Source: Amycolatopsis sp. NBC_01488
Lineage (GTDB): Bacteria > Actinomycetota > Actinomycetes > Mycobacteriales > Pseudonocardiaceae
Length of the DNA: 64,000 nucleotides
Direction: 5' to 3'
NCBI RefSeq assembly: GCF_036227105.1
Contig: NZ_CP109434.1
Coordinates: 1,554,001-1,618,000 of the forward strand
Shown here: positions 24,138 through 33,973 of the stretch, one piece after another
Position numbering within the stretch: the first letter of the stretch is position 1
Layout: each line of letters opens with the position of its first letter
Notes under the pieces: model-generated
The model's database searches: none
What the model was told of the DNA's origin: nothing
What the model saw: only the letters and a program-made list of their open reading frames with translations
Translations under genes and position numbers: made by a program

Positions 24138-25648
24138 GCGACGACGCTCTGCCCGAACCGGAAGACGTTGTAGGGGTCGTACTTCTTCGCGACGTCCTGC
24201 AGTCGCTTGGCGTTGTCGCCGTAGTAGGCGGCCTTCCAGTCGGGCAGGGCCGGGTCGATGTAGTTGACGTACCCGCCGCCCGCGCCGGCCGCCGCGAGGC
24301 CCGCGACGACGTCGCCCACCGACTGCGTCACCCCTGACCGGGTCTTCGTGGTCGCGGGCGCGTAGATCTGGACGCTCGCCAGCGCGTCGCGGTGCCAGAA
24401 CGCCGTCGCGTCCTTGGCCGGCTCGCCGACCTTCCCGCCGAGGCCGTCGATGAGCAGGTCCATCCCCGTCCGGCCGTCGGCGAGCGCGACCATCTTCGCC
24501 GGGTCGACCGGGCTCGTGATGATCCGCGACGACGCGACGAACGACTGCCGGGCCGAGCTGCCGGAGAAGTAGTTCATGGCGCCGAGGTAGTCGAGGGCCT
24601 TCACGGTGCGCTGCGTCGGCCGCGCGCCGGCGTTGGCGGTGAGGTTGTTGAGCAGGGTGTTGAGCCCGGAGGGGGCGCCGACGTAGCAGCCGCCGACGCG
24701 GCACTGGACCGGCGAGCCGCCCGAGATCACGATGTTCGCCCACAGCTCCGGCGGCATCGCGGCGATCCACTCCTGCCACGCGCCGAGCACGCCGGCCGCG
24801 GAGCCGGCCGGGAAGTGCAGCGAGAACACCGTCAGGTTCGGCGCGGGATCGGTGTCGAAGGTGAACTCGGTGACGATCCCGAAGTTGCCGCCGCCCCCGC
24901 CGCGCAGCGCCCAGAACAGGTCCGGTTCGGAGCTCGCCGACGCCGTGACGAGCTTGCCGTCGGCCGTGACGACCTGGGCGGAGCTGAGGTGGTCGCAGGT
25001 CAGGCCGTACTTGCGGGCGAGCACGCCGATGCCGCCGCCGAGGGTCAGCCCGGCGATCCCGACGGTCGGGCAGGAGCCCGCGGGCAGCGCGCGCCCGGCC
25101 GCCGCCAGTCCGGCGTAGACGTCCTTCAGCTTCGCGCCGGCGCCGATCACGGCCTGCGTGCCCTGGACGTCCACCTGGTTCATCGCGGCCACGTCGACGA
25201 CGAGCCCGCTCTCGGGGACGGAGTAGCCGGCGTAGCAGTGACCGCCGCTGCGCGCGGCGAGCGTCACGCGCCCGGCGGCGGCCTGGACGCAGGTCTGCAC
25301 GTCCTGGGCGCTTTTCGCGCTCGCCACGGCGACCGGGTTGTTGCTGTCGAAGAGCGGGTTGAAGGCGCGCTTGGCGGTGTCGTAGCCGTCGCCGCCCGGG
25401 CGCAGCAGGCCGCCGGCCAGTTGGCTGCGCAGCTCGTCCCAGTTCGGCGGCCCAGTAGGCGGCCGGCTCGAGGGTGGCACGGACGTCTCCGGGGGCGCCA
25501 CGCCCGTCGACGCGATGGGCGACGTGGGACTGCCCGACCCGCACGCGGCGGCGACGGCACCGGCCGCTGACACGCCCGCGACCCGGAGGAACGCCCTTCT
25601 GTCCATGTGGTCGAAGACGTGCGGCCGTCCGGCGGGTTGCCCGGTCAT
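24134..25648 (-). CDS. Secreted FAD-linked oxidoreductase (BBE type)
   Basis: A 504-residue berberine-bridge-type oxidoreductase with a Tat lipoprotein signal: RRAFLRVAG twin-arginine motif followed by AAGAVAAACGSGS, a lipobox with Cys about 36 residues in. The PCMH FAD domain carries RSGGHCYAGYS, whose His is the usual 8-alpha covalent FAD site, and LTLGGGIGVLARKYGLTCDH. The C-terminal BBE segment is YIDPALPDWKAAYYGDN and YDPYNVFRFGQ. It is probably an exported, lipid-anchored flavoenzyme oxidising a sugar or secondary metabolite. An alternative start is ATG 25606, directly at MDRRAFLRVAG; neither has a strong ribosome binding site. Confidence 0.9.
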   Translation of the reverse strand: MTGQPAGRPHVFDHMDRRAFLRVAGVSAAGAVAAACGSGSPTSPIASTGVAPPETSVPPSSRPPTGPPNWDELRSQLAGGLLRPGGDGYDTAKRAFNPLFDSNNPVAVASAKSAQDVQTCVQAAAGRVTLAARSGGHCYAGYSVPESGLVVDVAAMNQVDVQGTQAVIGAGAKLKDVYAGLAAAGRALPAGSCPTVGIAGLTLGGGIGVLARKYGLTCDHLSSAQVVTADGKLVTASASSEPDLFWALRGGGGGNFGIVTEFTFDTDPAPNLTVFSLHFPAGSAAGVLGAWQEWIAAMPPELWANIVISGGSPVQCRVGGCYVGAPSGLNTLLNNLTANAGARPTQRTVKALDYLGAMNYFSGSSARQSFVASSRIITSPVDPAKMVALADGRTGMDLLIDGLGGKVGEPAKDATAFWHRDALASVQIYAPATTKTRSGVTQSVGDVVAGLAAAGAGGGYVNYIDPALPDWKAAYYGDNAKRLQDVAKKYDPYNVFRFGQSVVA

Positions 25649-25766
25649 CGGGCCGGCCTGCTCACGCTGTCCACATCGGACTCCTCGCTGCCGGGGACGC
25701 CCAGTTTAGGGCCGGACCCGGGTCTCCGCGCCCCTGATCGGTACACGGAGAACGGTCGCGGTCAGT

Positions 25767-26480
25767 TCACGACCAGGCGGGCAGCCGCGGGACGTCGCCG
25801 TCGAGGGCCCCGCCGTCCGAGCGCCCGCTCAGCCAGGCGAGCAGCTGCCCGCTCGTGCCGGTGACGGTGGCGCCCGGCGTGGCACCCATCGGCCACTCCC
25901 CGGTGCCCTCGGCGACCAGGCGGAGCGCGGGCAGGTGCGCGCTCCGGGTGGTGACCGCGTGCTCGACGACGTCCTCGGCGAGCGGGCCGAGCAGGCCCAG
26001 CACTCGATCGAGGTCGTAACCGCGGTCGAGGTCGGCGAGGTGGATGGTCAGCTCGGACAGCCGCATCCGCGCGACGACCGTTCCGCTGACGGGCGCGCCC
26101 TGGCGATTGCGCGCTTCCCGCGCCCAGGCGTCGTCGGCCAGCCCGGCGGCGTACTCCTCGAACCGCGCCGCGGACGCGACGAAGTCCGCGAGGATGTCGG
26201 CGGCCCCGCGCCGGACCCCGGCCTCGATGTCGGCTTCCCTGGCCTCGGCACTGGCGTACATCGGCGTCTCGACCCCGGTGTCCGCCCAGGTCAGCAGGTT
26301 CTTGAGGCCGTCGGCGTTCCGGGCGACGTGGGTCAGGACGTGCGCCCGCGACCAGCCCGGCAGCGCACTGGGGGCGCGCAGCTCGGGCTCGCCGAGGCTG
26401 CCGATGGCCCGCGCCCATTCGTCGTCGAGCTTGCGTACCCCGTCGAGCAGCGCGTGCGCCTTCTCGGATGCCGTCGTCAC
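25767..26480 (-). CDS. Maleylpyruvate isomerase-family, mycothiol-type protein
   Basis: A 237-residue protein of the MDMPI/TIGR03083 family: an N-terminal DinB-like four-helix bundle with PGWSRAHVLTHVARNADGL (metal-binding His residues) and MRLSELTIHLADLDRGYDL, then a C-terminal SCP2-like ~80-residue domain ending SGQLLAWLSGRSDGG. Known members use mycothiol, consistent with the actinobacterial host, but the exact reaction is unknown. GTG 26480 has TAGGAT (26488-26493 in reverse) 7 nt upstream; this box overlaps the stop codon of the GMC oxidoreductase gene, so the gene has its own promoter besides possible read-through. Confidence 0.88.
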   Translation of the reverse strand: MTTASEKAHALLDGVRKLDDEWARAIGSLGEPELRAPSALPGWSRAHVLTHVARNADGLKNLLTWADTGVETPMYASAEAREADIEAGVRRGAADILADFVASAARFEEYAAGLADDAWAREARNRQGAPVSGTVVARMRLSELTIHLADLDRGYDLDRVLGLLGPLAEDVVEHAVTTRSAHLPALRLVAEGTGEWPMGATPGATVTGTSGQLLAWLSGRSDGGALDGDVPRLPAWS

Positions 26481-26487
26481 GGCCCCG

Positions 26488-26493
26488 ATCCTA
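26488..26493 (-). promoter_or_regulatory. -10 box TAGGAT inside the previous stop codon
   Basis: On the minus strand the TAG stop of the GMC gene (26493-26491) is also the start of TAGGAT, 7 nt before the GTG at 26480. Confidence 0.5.
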
Positions 26494-28200
26494 GGACCGC
26501 CGCAGGGCCGCCGGGGCGTCGGCGGGGACGGCCGGGTTCTTCGGTGCCACCGCCTCCAGCCGGACGTACGCCGCGTCCTGCGAAGGCCGCTGGTCCGCCT
26601 CGCCCTTGTTCGGCCAGAACGAGAACGCCCGCTCGGCCTGGGCGGTGATCGTCAGGGACGGGTTGACGCCCAGGTTGGCCGTGATCGCCGCGCCGTCGAC
26701 CACCGACAGGCCCGGGTAGCCGAACACGCGGTGGTACGGGTCGATGACGCCGTCCTCAGCGGACGCGCCGATCGGGACGCCGCCGATGAAGTGCGCCGTC
26801 AGCGGGATGTCGAAGATCTCGCCCCACGTGCCGCCCGCGATGCCGCCGATGCGGTCCGCCGTGCGCTCGTTGGCCTCGTGGCCCGCCGGGATGAAGCTCG
26901 GGTTCGGCTCGCCGTGGCCCTGCTTCGACGTGTACTTGCGGCGGCCGAACAGGCCTCGCTTCGTGTACGTCGTGATCGAGTTGTCCAGGCTCTGCATCAC
27001 CAGCAGGATCACCGTGCGCTCGCTCCAGCGGTAGCCGTTGAGCAGCTTCGCCGTCTGGACCGGGTGCTTGACCATGAAGCTCACCGCCTGCCGCCAGCGC
27101 GGCACCGGCGACGCGCCGTCGGTCGCGATCGTCTGCAGCAGGCTCATCGCGTTGCTGCCCTTGCCGTAGCGGACCGGCTCGATGTGGGTGTTCTCGTCCG
27201 GGTGGATCGACGACGTGATCGCGACCCCGCGGCTGAAGTTCCGGCTCTCGTCGACCTCGGTGCGCGCCGCGCCGATGATCGCCTCGGAGTTCGTGCGGGT
27301 CAGCTCGCCGAGCCGCCGCGAAAGCTTCGGCAGCGTGCCGGTGTCCTTCAGCTTGTGCAGCAGGTTCTGCGTGCCCCAGGTGCCCGCGGCGAAGACGACC
27401 TGCTCGGCCGTGATCGTCGTCCGGAAGCGCTTGGACGTCGTCCCCGTCTTCTTCAGGTCGACCTGGTAACCGCCTTCGACCGGCCGCACGGACGTCACCG
27501 TCGTCAGCGGGATGACGTGCGCGCCGTCCTGCTCGGCGAGGTAGAGGTAGTTCTTGACCAGCGTGTTCTTCGCACCGACGCGGCAGCCGGTCATGCACGA
27601 GCCGCATTCGGTGCAACCGACGCGCTCGGGGCCGGCACCGCCGAAGTACGGGTCCGCCGCCTTGGCGCCGGGCTTGCCGAAGTAGACGCCGACGGGCGTC
27701 GGGTGGAAGGAATCGGCGACGCCCATGTCCTTCGCGACGTCGCGCATCACGACGTCCGATGGCGTGATCGTCGGGTTCGTGACCACGCCGAGCATGCGGC
27801 TCGCCTGGTCGTAGTGCGGCGCGAGCTCGGACTCCCAGTCCGTGATGTGCGACCACTGCTTGTCGGCGTAGAACGGCTTGAGCGGCCGGTACAGCGTGTT
27901 CGCGTAGACGAGCGACCCGCCGCCGACGCCCGCGCCCGCCAGCACCATGACGTCGTTGAGCATGTGGATGCGCTGGATGCCGTAGCAGCCGACCTGCGGC
28001 GCCCAGAGGTAGCGCTTGAGGTCCCACGACGTCTTCGCGAACTCGTCGTCGGCGAACCTGCGCCCGGCCTCGACGACGGCTACGCGGTAGCCCTTCTCGG
28101 TGAGCCGCAGCGCCGCGACGCTGCCGCCGAACCCCGACCCCACCACGACGACGTCGTAGTCGGGGCCACCCGCACTGGTGGTGGTGTTACTGGCAGTCAC
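26491..28200 (-). CDS. GMC oxidoreductase, cholesterol-oxidase-like
   Basis: A 569-residue FAD enzyme. Seen: dinucleotide fold VVVVGSGFGGSVAALRL (17-33), the GMC region VLAGAGVGGGSLVYANTLYR (~87-106), FAAGTWGTQNLLH, and the C-terminal VFGYPGLSVVDGAAITANLG with the usual catalytic His/Asn zone. By synteny it corresponds to M. tuberculosis Rv3409c (ChoD), next to guaB3. Notably it carries C196-x2-C199-x2-C202-x3-C206, a ferredoxin-like spacing, in ERVGCTECGSCMTGCRVGAK. Steroid oxidation is only suggested by family resemblance. GTG 28200 has TACGCT 6 nt upstream on the minus strand. Confidence 0.92.
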   Translation of the reverse strand: MTASNTTTSAGGPDYDVVVVGSGFGGSVAALRLTEKGYRVAVVEAGRRFADDEFAKTSWDLKRYLWAPQVGCYGIQRIHMLNDVMVLAGAGVGGGSLVYANTLYRPLKPFYADKQWSHITDWESELAPHYDQASRMLGVVTNPTITPSDVVMRDVAKDMGVADSFHPTPVGVYFGKPGAKAADPYFGGAGPERVGCTECGSCMTGCRVGAKNTLVKNYLYLAEQDGAHVIPLTTVTSVRPVEGGYQVDLKKTGTTSKRFRTTITAEQVVFAAGTWGTQNLLHKLKDTGTLPKLSRRLGELTRTNSEAIIGAARTEVDESRNFSRGVAITSSIHPDENTHIEPVRYGKGSNAMSLLQTIATDGASPVPRWRQAVSFMVKHPVQTAKLLNGYRWSERTVILLVMQSLDNSITTYTKRGLFGRRKYTSKQGHGEPNPSFIPAGHEANERTADRIGGIAGGTWGEIFDIPLTAHFIGGVPIGASAEDGVIDPYHRVFGYPGLSVVDGAAITANLGVNPSLTITAQAERAFSFWPNKGEADQRPSQDAAYVRLEAVAPKNPAVPADAPAALRRS

Positions 28201-28365
28201 ACCTTGAGCGTAACCCGGGGTTCGCGTCCTGACCAGAGGTAAGTTACTGGCCAGTCACCCTTCTGGAGGCTTTCAAGAGCGTCATTGTGGGTAACCATCA
28301 AAGTGCTCGATGTCCACGTCGGCGATTCACCGCTGAGCGGGACACGATTTCCGGGAGGGACCACC

Positions 28366-28566
28366 ATGGACCCCCAGCAGCTCACCGGTTGGCACAAGTC
28401 GAGCCACAGCCACTTCGAAGAGAACGCCTGCGTCGAGGTCGGCACCGGTCCGGGCGTGGTCGGCGTGCGGGACACCAAGCAGGCGGCCCTCGCCGCCCGC
28501 CCGGTGCTCGTCTACTCCGCCGGCGCCTTCGCCGCGTTCCTCGCGCACCTCACCGGCGGACGGTGA
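28366..28566 (+). CDS. DUF397 small protein
   Basis: A 66-residue DUF397 protein: WHKSSHSHFEENACVEVG, then VGVRDTKQAALAARPVLVYSAGAFAAFLAHL, matching the family pattern (W-x-K-S-S, N/A-C-V-E-V, V-x-V-R-D-T/S-K). Family members usually sit beside an XRE-type HTH regulator and form BldB/AbaA-like or toxin-antitoxin-like pairs; no XRE gene is present here, so this one is an orphan. ATG 28366 follows GGGAGGGA (28352-28359). Its last 17 nt overlap the 3' end of guaB3 on the other strand. Confidence 0.88.
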   Translation: MDPQQLTGWHKSSHSHFEENACVEVGTGPGVVGVRDTKQAALAARPVLVYSAGAFAAFLAHLTGGR

Positions 28567-29683
28567 GCCCCACGCGCTGGAACTCCTTGAGGTCCGAGTA
28601 GCCCGTCTTCGCCATTGCCCGGCGCAGCGCCCCGAACAGGTTCACGACGCCTTCCGCGTCGGACGACGGCCCGAACAGCAGGGTCTTCAGGTCGACCGCG
28701 TAGTCCGGCCCGGCCGCCACGCGCGAGCGCGGCAGTGACGGGTGGGCGGCCGCGGCCGTCCAGTACAGGCCCTGACCGGGTGCGTCCTGCGCGGCGGCCA
28801 GCGGGGAGCCCAGCATGACGGCGTCCGCGCCGCACGCGATGGCCTTCGCGATGTCGCCCGACACCGTCATGCCGCCGTCGGCGAGCACGTGCACGTAGCG
28901 GCCGCCGGTCTCGTCGAGGTAGTCGCGGCGGGCGGCCGCGGCGTCGATGATGGCCGTGGCCATCGGGACGCCGATGCCGAGGACGCGGTCGGTGCTCGTG
29001 ACGCCCGGGGTGTAGCCGTGCCCGACGATGACGCCCGCGGCGCCGGTACGCATCAGGTGCATCGCCGTGCGGTAGTCGCTGACGCCGCCGGCGATCACCG
29101 GCACGTCGAGCCGGCCGATGAACTCCTTGAGGTTCAACGGTTCGGCGTCGCGTTGCACGTGCTCGGCGGAGATGATCGTGCCCTGCACGACGAGGATCTC
29201 GACGCCGGCCGCGATCAGGTCCGGGGTCAGCTCGGCGGCGTGCTGCGGGCTGACGCGCGCGGCGACCGTGACGCCGGACTCGCGGACGGTCTTGATCGCC
29301 TCGGTCAGCAGGTCCAGCCGGATCGGCGCGGCGTGCAGCTCCTGCAGCACGCGGCCGACCGCGGTCGGGTCCTCGAGGTCCTCGGCCGCGCGGACCAGCT
29401 GGAAGATGGCGTCCTCGACGTTCGCATGCCGCGCCCAGAGACCCTCGGCGTTGAGCACGCCCAGGCCGCCCAGCTCACCGACGGCGACCGCGGTGCCGGG
29501 GGAGACGATCGCGTCGGTCGGGTGCGTGACGAGCGGCAGGTCGAAGCGGTAGGCATCGATCTGCCAGGAGGTGGACACCACCGACGACGACCGGGTCCGC
29601 CGCGACGGCACGATCTCGACGTCATCGAGGTCATAAGCTCGCCGCGCGGTGCGGCCCATCCCGATCTCGACCAGGTCCCGCAC
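28550..29683 (-). CDS. guaB3: GuaB3-type IMP dehydrogenase-related protein
   Basis: A 377-residue TIM-barrel protein of the IMPDH/GMPR superfamily without CBS domains. Seen: PLVTHPTDAIVSPGTAVAVG, the phosphate-binding DVPVIAGGVSDYRTAMHLM and [20 protein letters not shown] with ACGADAVMLGSPLA. The loop that holds the catalytic Cys in IMPDH and GMPR reads GHGYTPGVTSTDRV here (221-234) and has no Cys, so classical chemistry through a thioimidate is doubtful. Synteny: orthologue of Rv3410c. Cyanobacterial GuaB3 proteins have been reported as active IMP dehydrogenases; the actinobacterial function is open. It lies downstream of guaB with two small genes between. Confidence 0.93.
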   Translation of the reverse strand: MRDLVEIGMGRTARRAYDLDDVEIVPSRRTRSSSVVSTSWQIDAYRFDLPLVTHPTDAIVSPGTAVAVGELGGLGVLNAEGLWARHANVEDAIFQLVRAAEDLEDPTAVGRVLQELHAAPIRLDLLTEAIKTVRESGVTVAARVSPQHAAELTPDLIAAGVEILVVQGTIISAEHVQRDAEPLNLKEFIGRLDVPVIAGGVSDYRTAMHLMRTGAAGVIVGHGYTPGVTSTDRVLGIGVPMATAIIDAAAARRDYLDETGGRYVHVLADGGMTVSGDIAKAIACGADAVMLGSPLAAAQDAPGQGLYWTAAAAHPSLPRSRVAAGPDYAVDLKTLLFGPSSDAEGVVNLFGALRRAMAKTGYSDLKEFQRVGLTVRR

Positions 29684-29760
29684 GTGAAGCCTCCTCCGAC
29701 GACGACAATCTGCCGTGCCCCATTGTCGCTAGTCCGCGTGGGTGACCCGCGCACGGGGGT

Positions 29761-30288
29761 CTAGACCCGCACGAACACCACGACCGGGGCCAGCAAGGCT
29801 CCCAGGGCCAGGGCCAGCCAGGTCGCCACCGGCGGGTAGACGTTCAGCCGGACCGCGCCGAAGTACATCGCGCCCAGGGCGACCAGGGCCGCGCAGATCA
29901 GCAGCACCGGCCGCACCACGCCCGGCCGCAGGTCGACCACGCCGCCACCGGCGCGCAGGTAGGCGATGCTGCCGTCCGCCGTCGAGACGTCGAGCACCAC
30001 CGGCTGCCCGGCCGGCAGGTCGAGGCCGGGGTCGACGGCGGTGACGCGGTAGAGCCGGTTCCCGGCGTCGACGGCGATGGTGTGGCTGACCGCTTCGTCG
30101 TCCCCGCCGACCGGGAGCGCGCCCTGCTCGTGGGACACGACGTGCCCCTCGACGCGGTAGGTGGGCGCGTCCCGGCCGGCCAGCACCTGGCACATCAGGC
30201 AGACGATCCCGCCGAGGAACAGGGACACGAGCGCGACGGCCGTGAAGAACACCTTGCGCAGCACGCGCGTGAAGCGGCTGACCGTCAT
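29761..30288 (-). CDS. Membrane protein with outer beta domain, unknown
   Basis: A 175-residue protein: helix 1 (VFFTAVALVSLFLGGIVCLM, ~13-33), an outer beta-rich domain (~40-118; YRVEGHVVSHEQGALPV, VSHTIAVDAGNRLYRVTAV), then two helices (RPVLLICAALVALGAMYFGA and PVATWLALALGALLAPVVVF). It resembles DUF3592-type membrane proteins in layout, but I do not claim that family. It lies between the DUF3574 gene and guaB3 on the same strand, 77 nt before guaB3, and could be co-transcribed with them. Confidence 0.65.
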   Translation of the reverse strand: MTVSRFTRVLRKVFFTAVALVSLFLGGIVCLMCQVLAGRDAPTYRVEGHVVSHEQGALPVGGDDEAVSHTIAVDAGNRLYRVTAVDPGLDLPAGQPVVLDVSTADGSIAYLRAGGGVVDLRPGVVRPVLLICAALVALGAMYFGAVRLNVYPPVATWLALALGALLAPVVVFVRV

Positions 30289-30362
30289 GCCGTTCAGTGC
30301 ACACCAAAGTGGCCACGCAAGGCGATAGGCCGATTACCGTAAGCACGCTAGGTTACGGAAAC

Positions 30363-30887
30363 TCAGAAGGAGACCTTCTCCACCGAGTCCGAACGCAGTA
30401 CCGACTCCTGCTGGAACTGCTTTTCGTAGTCGGCGCGCAGGCCTTCGATCTCCCGCTCGGCGTCCCGGTCGGTGAACGGGTAGAGCAGCACCACCAGATG
30501 GGTGTGTTCCCGCACGATCACGCCGGACGCGCCGCGCCACTGACCGTTGCCGTCGAGGCGGGTGAAGCCGTCCGGGAAGGCCGGGGTGATCTCGCGGTCG
30601 GAGAAGGCGGCGAACTCCTTGTCGGTCACCTCGGTGCCGTCCGGCTTGCCGGTGCCGAAGAACAGCTCGGTGCGCTTCCACAGCTCGCCGGGCGACTGCA
30701 CCTGGGCCTGCGGGGCGGGAGTGCCGGCCGCCGACGCCGCCGCCCCGCCGCCGAGTCCCAGCAGCGCCGCGGCGACTGCTGTAGTGGCCGCCACCATGGC
30801 TTTTCGGGGGCTCCGGGTGGCGGAGCCCCCGGCTCGGGGCGGAGCCCCGGATGTCGCAGTCCGTCGTGAGATCGCAATCCTGGTCAT
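30363..30887 (-). CDS. Secreted DUF3574 protein
   Basis: A 174-residue exported protein. The signal region is long: a basic N-terminus (ISRRTATSG), a Pro/Gly/Arg stretch that comes from an inserted palindromic repeat, then the hydrophobic core AMVAATTAVAAALLGLGGGA and a cleavage site near ASAAGTPA. The mature part is a DUF3574 domain: WKRTELFFGTGKPDGTEVTD, FAAFSDREITPAFPDGFTRL, GQWRGASGVIVREHTHLVVL. Function unknown. ATG 30887 is used; another ATG lies at 30908. Both sit in the arms of a 14-bp perfect hairpin that would hide the start. It follows guaB on the same strand. Confidence 0.82.
   Translation of the reverse strand: MTRIAISRRTATSGAPPRAGGSATRSPRKAMVAATTAVAAALLGLGGGAAASAAGTPAPQAQVQSPGELWKRTELFFGTGKPDGTEVTDKEFAAFSDREITPAFPDGFTRLDGNGQWRGASGVIVREHTHLVVLLYPFTDRDAEREIEGLRADYEKQFQQESVLRSDSVEKVSF
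30805..30850. repeat. GC-rich double palindrome inside signal-peptide codons
   Basis: The stem CGGGGGCTCCG (30805-30815) pairs with CGGAGCCCCCG (30821-30831) across a GGTGG loop. Next to it CGGGGC (30835-30840) pairs with GCCCCG (30844-30849). The pair looks like a REP-type palindromic unit and encodes the odd APPRAGGSATRSPRKA stretch before the signal peptide core. Confidence 0.6.
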
Positions 30888-30915
30888 GGGCCGAGTCTCA
30901 CGGCCCATGACCAGG
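30879..30915 (-). promoter_or_regulatory. 14-bp hairpin covering the DUF3574 start codons
   Basis: CCTGGTCATGGGCC (30879-30892) pairs perfectly with GGCCCATGACCAGG (30902-30915), 9-nt loop. On the minus strand each arm contains an in-frame ATG of the DUF3574 gene (30908 and 30887). It could be a translation-blocking hairpin, a repressor operator or a terminator after guaB, whose stop is 23 nt away. Confidence 0.6.
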
Positions 30916-30938
30916 CGGGGAACGACCGAACGGGCGGA

Positions 30939-32974
<2,036 letters not shown>

Positions 32975-32982
32975 TCCCACGA

Positions 32983-33016
32983 AAAAGCCCTGGTGACGTT
33001 GCTCACCAGGGCTTTT
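32983..33016. terminator. Bidirectional terminator, 14-bp stem with A/T tracts
   Basis: AAAAGCCCTGGTGA (32983-32996) pairs perfectly with TCACCAGGGCTTTT (33003-33016), 6-nt loop. It is one of the few hairpins here with a proper T-tract on both strands and separates the DUF5319 gene from rsdA. Confidence 0.92.
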
Positions 33017-33031
33017 CGTTGTCCGGAAGTC

Positions 33032-33973
33032 CTACTGGCCGCCGCTGACGCCCTGACCGCCGACGGTGGACTCGCTGCGTCCGGTGTTCGTGCCGGGGTC
33101 GTTGCCGCTCGCGGCCGTGGTGGACGGCGGCACCTCGGTGGTCGGCGGCGGCGGGGTGGTGGTCGGCGGCGGGGGCGTCGGGGTCGGCGTGCCGGTGCCC
33201 GGCAGGCTGGTGGTGCCGCTGCCGCTGCCCGGGATCGACGTCGCCGAGCCGGCCGGCGGCACCTGCGACGACGAAGCGCCGCCGGGCGGCACCCGCGGCG
33301 AAGTGGTCTGGATCGGGCCCTGGACCGGCGCTTCCGGGTTCTGCAGCTGCGCGGCGAGCTGCCGGTGCTGCTCCATCAGCTGGTCGCGGTTGTCCTCGGC
33401 GCTGACCTGCGACAGCGCGGCCTGCGCGGCGTCGAGGGCTTGGCGGGCGGCGTCGAGGTTGCCGCCGGCGATGGCCACGTTGGCCTTCTCGAGGTCGAGC
33501 TTCGCGTTCGCGGCCGCCTCGACCGAGCGGGTGTGATCGGAGTACAGGACCTTGGCGAGGCCCCACAGGGTGTCGCCGGGTTGGGCGGAGCGCGCGGCCA
33601 GCCCGGTGCCGGTGAACGCGATCGCCAGCACGGCGGCGGCGACGGCGACCGGGACGAGCAGCCTGCGGCGGCGTCCGCTGGAAGCGTGTTCCTTCGCGAG
33701 ATTGGCGGTGGCGACGGTCCGCACGGCGGTGTCGACGTCGACCAGCTCGGCCAGCGGCTCACTGTCGATGTCTCTTCGCCACGCCACCAGCAACGCGTTG
33801 AGCTCCTGGTCGCCGAGACCGTCGGCGAGCGCCGGGTCGGACCCGCCGAGAGCGTCGAGCAGCGCGTCGTCCGCTTGGACGGCCGACAGGTCGGCGGCGA
33901 ACTCCGCCTCCGATGCCGACAACCCGCTGCCGAAGACGTCTTCGGGCTCGTAACCCTTCTCGTGACCGGTCAC
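33032..33973 (-). CDS. rsdA: Anti-sigma-D factor RsdA
   Basis: A 313-residue membrane anti-sigma factor. The N-terminal cytosolic part has EAEFAADLSAVQADDALLDA (23-42), matching the sigma-binding region known for RsdA, followed by ELNALLVAWRRDIDSEPL. One helix at ~105-127 (LLVPVAVAAAVLAIAFTGTG). The outer domain is helical (LYSDHTRSVEAAANAKLDLEK-type repeats) followed by a Pro/Thr/Ser-rich tail (~210-313). By family knowledge it holds SigD until it is cleaved by regulated proteolysis (ClpX and ClpP after membrane cleavage in mycobacteria). It starts directly after the sigD stop (TGAGTG), so the two are translationally coupled. Confidence 0.9.
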   Translation of the reverse strand: MTGHEKGYEPEDVFGSGLSASEAEFAADLSAVQADDALLDALGGSDPALADGLGDQELNALLVAWRRDIDSEPLAELVDVDTAVRTVATANLAKEHASSGRRRRLLVPVAVAAAVLAIAFTGTGLAARSAQPGDTLWGLAKVLYSDHTRSVEAAANAKLDLEKANVAIAGGNLDAARQALDAAQAALSQVSAEDNRDQLMEQHRQLAAQLQNPEAPVQGPIQTTSPRVPPGGASSSQVPPAGSATSIPGSGSGTTSLPGTGTPTPTPPPPTTTPPPPTTEVPPSTTAASGNDPGTNTGRSESTVGGQGVSGGQ

